DNA of 33,197 nt from Botryllus schlosseri (lineage: Eukaryota > Chordata > Ascidiacea > Stolidobranchia > Styelidae). Every line of letters starts with the position of its first letter. The stretch's first letter is position 1. The position numbers were made by a program, and so were the translations under genes. Positions 30,179-33,197 of this stretch are shown one piece after another. A model generated the notes under the pieces. It was not told the origin of the DNA. It did no database searches and saw nothing but the letters and a program-made list of their open reading frames with translations. The stretch is taken from positions 1 to 33,197 of the forward strand of contig KE605686.1 of assembly GCA_000444245.1 (NCBI GenBank), given 5' to 3'.

Positions 30179-32401
30179 GATTACAGCTTGCTACCGGAGG
30201 TGGGTCTTGTTCGTGTTGTATTAACACACGCCGCCACTCGACCCCGCGCATGGACTTTTTAATGTTTACTGAAAATGCTGGTTGAAGGACTGTGTTAATT
30301 CAGGTTAGCTGACTGCTTTTGGGACTCGTCTCGCTATGTACGGCCTGAAACCCACAAGTATAAGTCGCAAAAATTTACCCATTCGAATATGCATATGAAT
30401 CTCGGCTGAAAGCGCCAAAATACCGCGAAAGCATAAACGACAACAAACATATATATTGATCAGGGATAAGGCGACGACACATAGCCTGCAGCCAATGTAT
30501 TTTCGTGATTAATCGTTTACGTCAAAGCCAATATAGAATTTTCGAAAACATGGTTGTACGGAATGACTTTGGATTGGCAGAATCATCGATACGCCTCCAG
30601 CATGAGCTCTTGAAATAGTGACCGTTTGCAGTATATTATCGCTTGTTCGGATCCATTATCATGTGAAAGACAGGTCACCGCAGTAATACTTGAATGAGGT
30701 TATAAAAGAAATACAGAGTTGTCATATTTGTGATGATTATAAGGCACAGAACCTTTGCGGATCGCTAACGGAATATCATGTTTCCCAAGAAGCCAGCGCA
30801 AGTGTAATGTTGTATTTACACTTCTACAGCGACAAAGAGTGATGGATATAGTAAGGGAAAACCGTATAAAGCATAACACTGATTCTGGTCTTGGCGGTAA
30901 TTACGCGGCGTAGCCTACAACAGTCAATGGAGATATTCCGTTTGTTGACGAGTTTACAATGTAGCAGCAATTCATTTACGTTATTATCTCTTCATACTAT
31001 ATACATTGTAATTACTATTGATATAACTGTCTGTTGAGAGATATGCGTTCATGAGCAGTGAGCAATTGACAAGTCAGTGCGCAGCATTTACACTGTCTAT
31101 CATGAGGGATAAAAGATAACGGTTCTGACAGTGACACGCAAGCTATATTGCTACATATATTATAATTGAAAAATCCACCTTGACTTGAACAGTTTATTAA
31201 GTTAATATTCACCCCTTATCCGGTACAGTAAACTATAGTAATGGTAGTTCTGAGATGTACCTGCAATGGAGATTGGAATAATTTGTTCAACAATATTAAT
31301 AAACATCACAATCATCCCTGCAAACAGGGAAGGATTAGAATGCATTGAAGAGTACGGACCCATCAACATTATTTATCTATTCAGTGCAAAGTACCGGGAA
31401 TGGAAAGATAATCTCTACTGTGCGAATTCGCTAAATTAATAGCAAACATAGAAGCAATGGAGAAGTGCTAGAACGTTGCTAATCGTCTTTCTAACCGCAC
31501 TAAGGAGAAAATCACGAATGATACTGGAAATCAATATTTCTTTCGCGCTTACATTCCCCGTAATAGCTACCATAGTGTTACGTGACAAAGCGTGATGCTT
31601 TCCGATGCTACGTCACCTGATTTTCGACGCACTGCAACATACGTTTCGTTTACCGGAAGTAAAGTCATATGACCATTTCGACGTCGAAATTATTCGATAA
31701 GAGTCATTTCGTTAGTTTTGATGCTGCTGGAATTTCCGTAAGATATCACATCACATGCATTAGATCGATTTATTGTTTTTGAGCTCACTTGTTGTTGCCA
31801 GAGTGAAACAGGGCGTGTATATTTACATTCACCACAGCCGGCTATATGACCTGTGATAAAATACGTCTTTTTGAACCTGATGAGCATTCGCTTCGTCAGA
31901 AATTATTCACTAAGGCTCATATAAAGATAATGTGATATTCCCAAGCAATGAATCAGCTATGTTCAGATAGTTCGCATTGGCACTGTTCTCTCACCTATAC
32001 AGCATAAACTTATAACGGAAAATACAAACTATCCAATAGTGCAGCATGATTGTAACTAATAGAGAATAGAAATAAATTACCGAGAGTACCAACCAAAAAT
32101 AAAACCTGCAATTTCCGCGGTACAAACGTTCCTGATAAATGTGTAGTAAAAAGAGACGAGATCTCTCACCTATTAATACATTTATCCTTTTGTCCGAAAG
32201 TACACGAACAGTATTAATAGGCGTGCGGTGCGATAAACGGAACTATTGTGATCTCGCAATTAAAATATACATAACGGAAAGGGAATTATCGTGAACTTGT
32301 TGTCTGGCAATGCCAAATAAACGTGTATGAACAGTATGAACAGACCGAATTTATATACGAAGTCTCGAAGAGCTTAGATCATTGATTGCTGTTTTAGACA
32401 T
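30179..32401. other. Unassigned region, no repeat or gene recognised
   Basis: This 2.2 kb shows no terminal repeats, no LINE or LTR motif and no long frame. A 65-codon minus-strand frame at 31015-31212 has several cysteines (NICSNIAC, CKCCALTC) but no signal peptide or splice support. As the longest repeat-poor stretch, it may hold introns or regulatory DNA of a gene lying outside the window. Confidence 0.35.
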
Positions 32402-32483
32402 TATAAAATAGATATGTTAATCCCCGATCAACCATCAGAAGTTTGAGTGTAGTGATTGAGACGTTGATGGTTGAAAGGTAAGT
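32402..32483 (+). promoter_or_regulatory. Candidate TATA promoter with first exon and splice donor
   Basis: TATAAAA at 32402-32408 is followed about 30 bp downstream by CCATCAGAAG (possible start site near 32432-32437). An ATG at 32466 then leads into GTTGAAAG and the donor GTAAGTAT (32478-32485). AAGGTAAGTAT differs from the ideal U1-pairing donor at one base of eleven. If real, it is the first exon of a gene running rightward, with only a few codons in this exon. TATA boxes alone are common by chance here, and the donor is the stronger part. Confidence 0.3.
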
Positions 32484-33127
32484 ATGAATTGAGTTTAAGT
32501 TTGTGTATCTTCCGTTCGAATCAAATTCCTGCTATTCATATTACTAATAAAATATACGTAGCACGATTCACATCGTAAAATACTGTGTTTTGTTACATCG
32601 ACAGAAATATTAAAAAAATATCCGTGTTCAAGCTCATCCACAAAAATTAATGCGACATATTAGTGAGATGCAGGCATGTAAGTTTCAATAACAAACAAGG
32701 CTATCCCATAATATGAATGTGCGATGGGAAATAGTTTGTAATATACATTTCGGAATGTAAGATTACTGATGATAGGCAAAAATCCCTCAATGTTTCGACT
32801 CATATAAACACCATATACGGATGATTTTGGAACGGATTGACCTTAATCTGTAGCCTGTAGGTGTGTGAGTAAAGTTTAAAGATGACAAAGAACCACCAGT
32901 AAAGTAATCCTGGAATGCGTTGACGGATTGACTTGAATGGGCCTGGAAAATCTTTTCTGCGTTTTCATTCAGTATAGCTTCAGTTCGCGGCGCAAAAATG
33001 ATCAATTAAGTAATGGAATCGAAGGCATTTTAGAAATCTAAAAATATATATCACAATACTGCTAGGGTATCCAGAACTCTAGATTTCCGTGGGTACCAAT
33101 ATTTGTGACTGCGGCGTCAGCCTACCC
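32484..33127. other. Unassigned region
   Basis: No gene or repeat was recognised. If the donor at 32478 is real, this would be intron. Confidence 0.3.
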
Positions 33128-33197
33128 CAGCGGTTCTCAACCTTTTTTACCCGCGGACTATTCTCAAGCTCGCCTATATAGCCGCGGACTCAATCTA
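33128..33197 (+). mobile_element. hAT terminus, cut by the window edge
   Basis: CAGCGGTTCTCAACCTTTTTT at 33128, followed by CGCGGAC repeats, matches the T-rich end of CAGTGGTTCTCAACC-type hAT elements such as those at 344 and 17158. The remainder lies beyond the window. Confidence 0.7.

Noticed and set aside
31015-31212. Cysteine-containing minus-strand frame as a secreted peptide
   Set aside because: There is no hydrophobic leader, no splice sites could be paired, and the cysteine spacing is irregular.
31870-31910. Hammerhead ribozyme core suggested by CTGATGAG followed by GAAA
   Set aside because: The intervening bases do not form stem II, and no cleavage-site arm pairs with the flanks.

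Overview
The window is animal nuclear DNA at about 38% G+C, most likely from a marine invertebrate. A tunicate or another invertebrate deuterostome fits, but nothing here fixes the species. Coding is sparse and split by introns, splice signals follow the GT-AG rule, and most recognisable sequence is transposable elements. These are chiefly hAT DNA transposons with 8-bp target-site duplications (TSDs), plus one Ty3/gypsy LTR retrotransposon, one LINE fragment and one tRNA-derived SINE.

Layout. 1-343: end of a hAT element. 344-7607: a hAT element (transposase remnant on the minus strand) split by a broken but fairly young CsRn1-like Ty3/gypsy element (842-7268, two 465-bp LTRs, GAGGC duplication). 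7895-8300: a tandemly doubled hAT end with a transposase remnant. 8885-9125: a SINE on the minus strand. 10620-10930: a minus-strand relic of a repeated animal ORF family. 11308-12280 and 12620-13596: two copies of one non-autonomous hAT family, each with a perfect 8-bp duplication. 15013-15956: another hAT. 17158-17959: an uninterrupted sister of the hAT at 344-7607. 18441-19971 and 22123-23626: two copies of a 1.5-kb hAT family, the second nested in other hAT arms (21431-23868). A third copy survives as a fragment at 30065-30178, after a hAT element with transposase coding (28616-30064). 20505-21115: LINE reverse transcriptase fragment. 27189-27641: a short hAT element with perfect duplications. 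30179-33127: mostly unassigned. The window ends inside one more hAT terminus.

The main result is a host gene that contiguous ORF calling cannot show. A 97-nt coding exon with a signal peptide (18146-18242) ends in a GTATGT donor. A 92-nt exon (20182-20273) follows a good acceptor, continues in the matching phase and ends in TAA. The predicted product is a 62-residue secreted peptide with four cysteines. Its 1.94-kb intron is about 79% hAT transposon, and the exact 8-bp duplication around that transposon shows that it inserted into an existing intron.

No other host gene is firmly supported. Weaker leads are a TATA box plus near-consensus splice donor at 32402-32483, a second cysteine-containing frame near 26480-26600, and an open frame of about 112 codons at 16002-16340.
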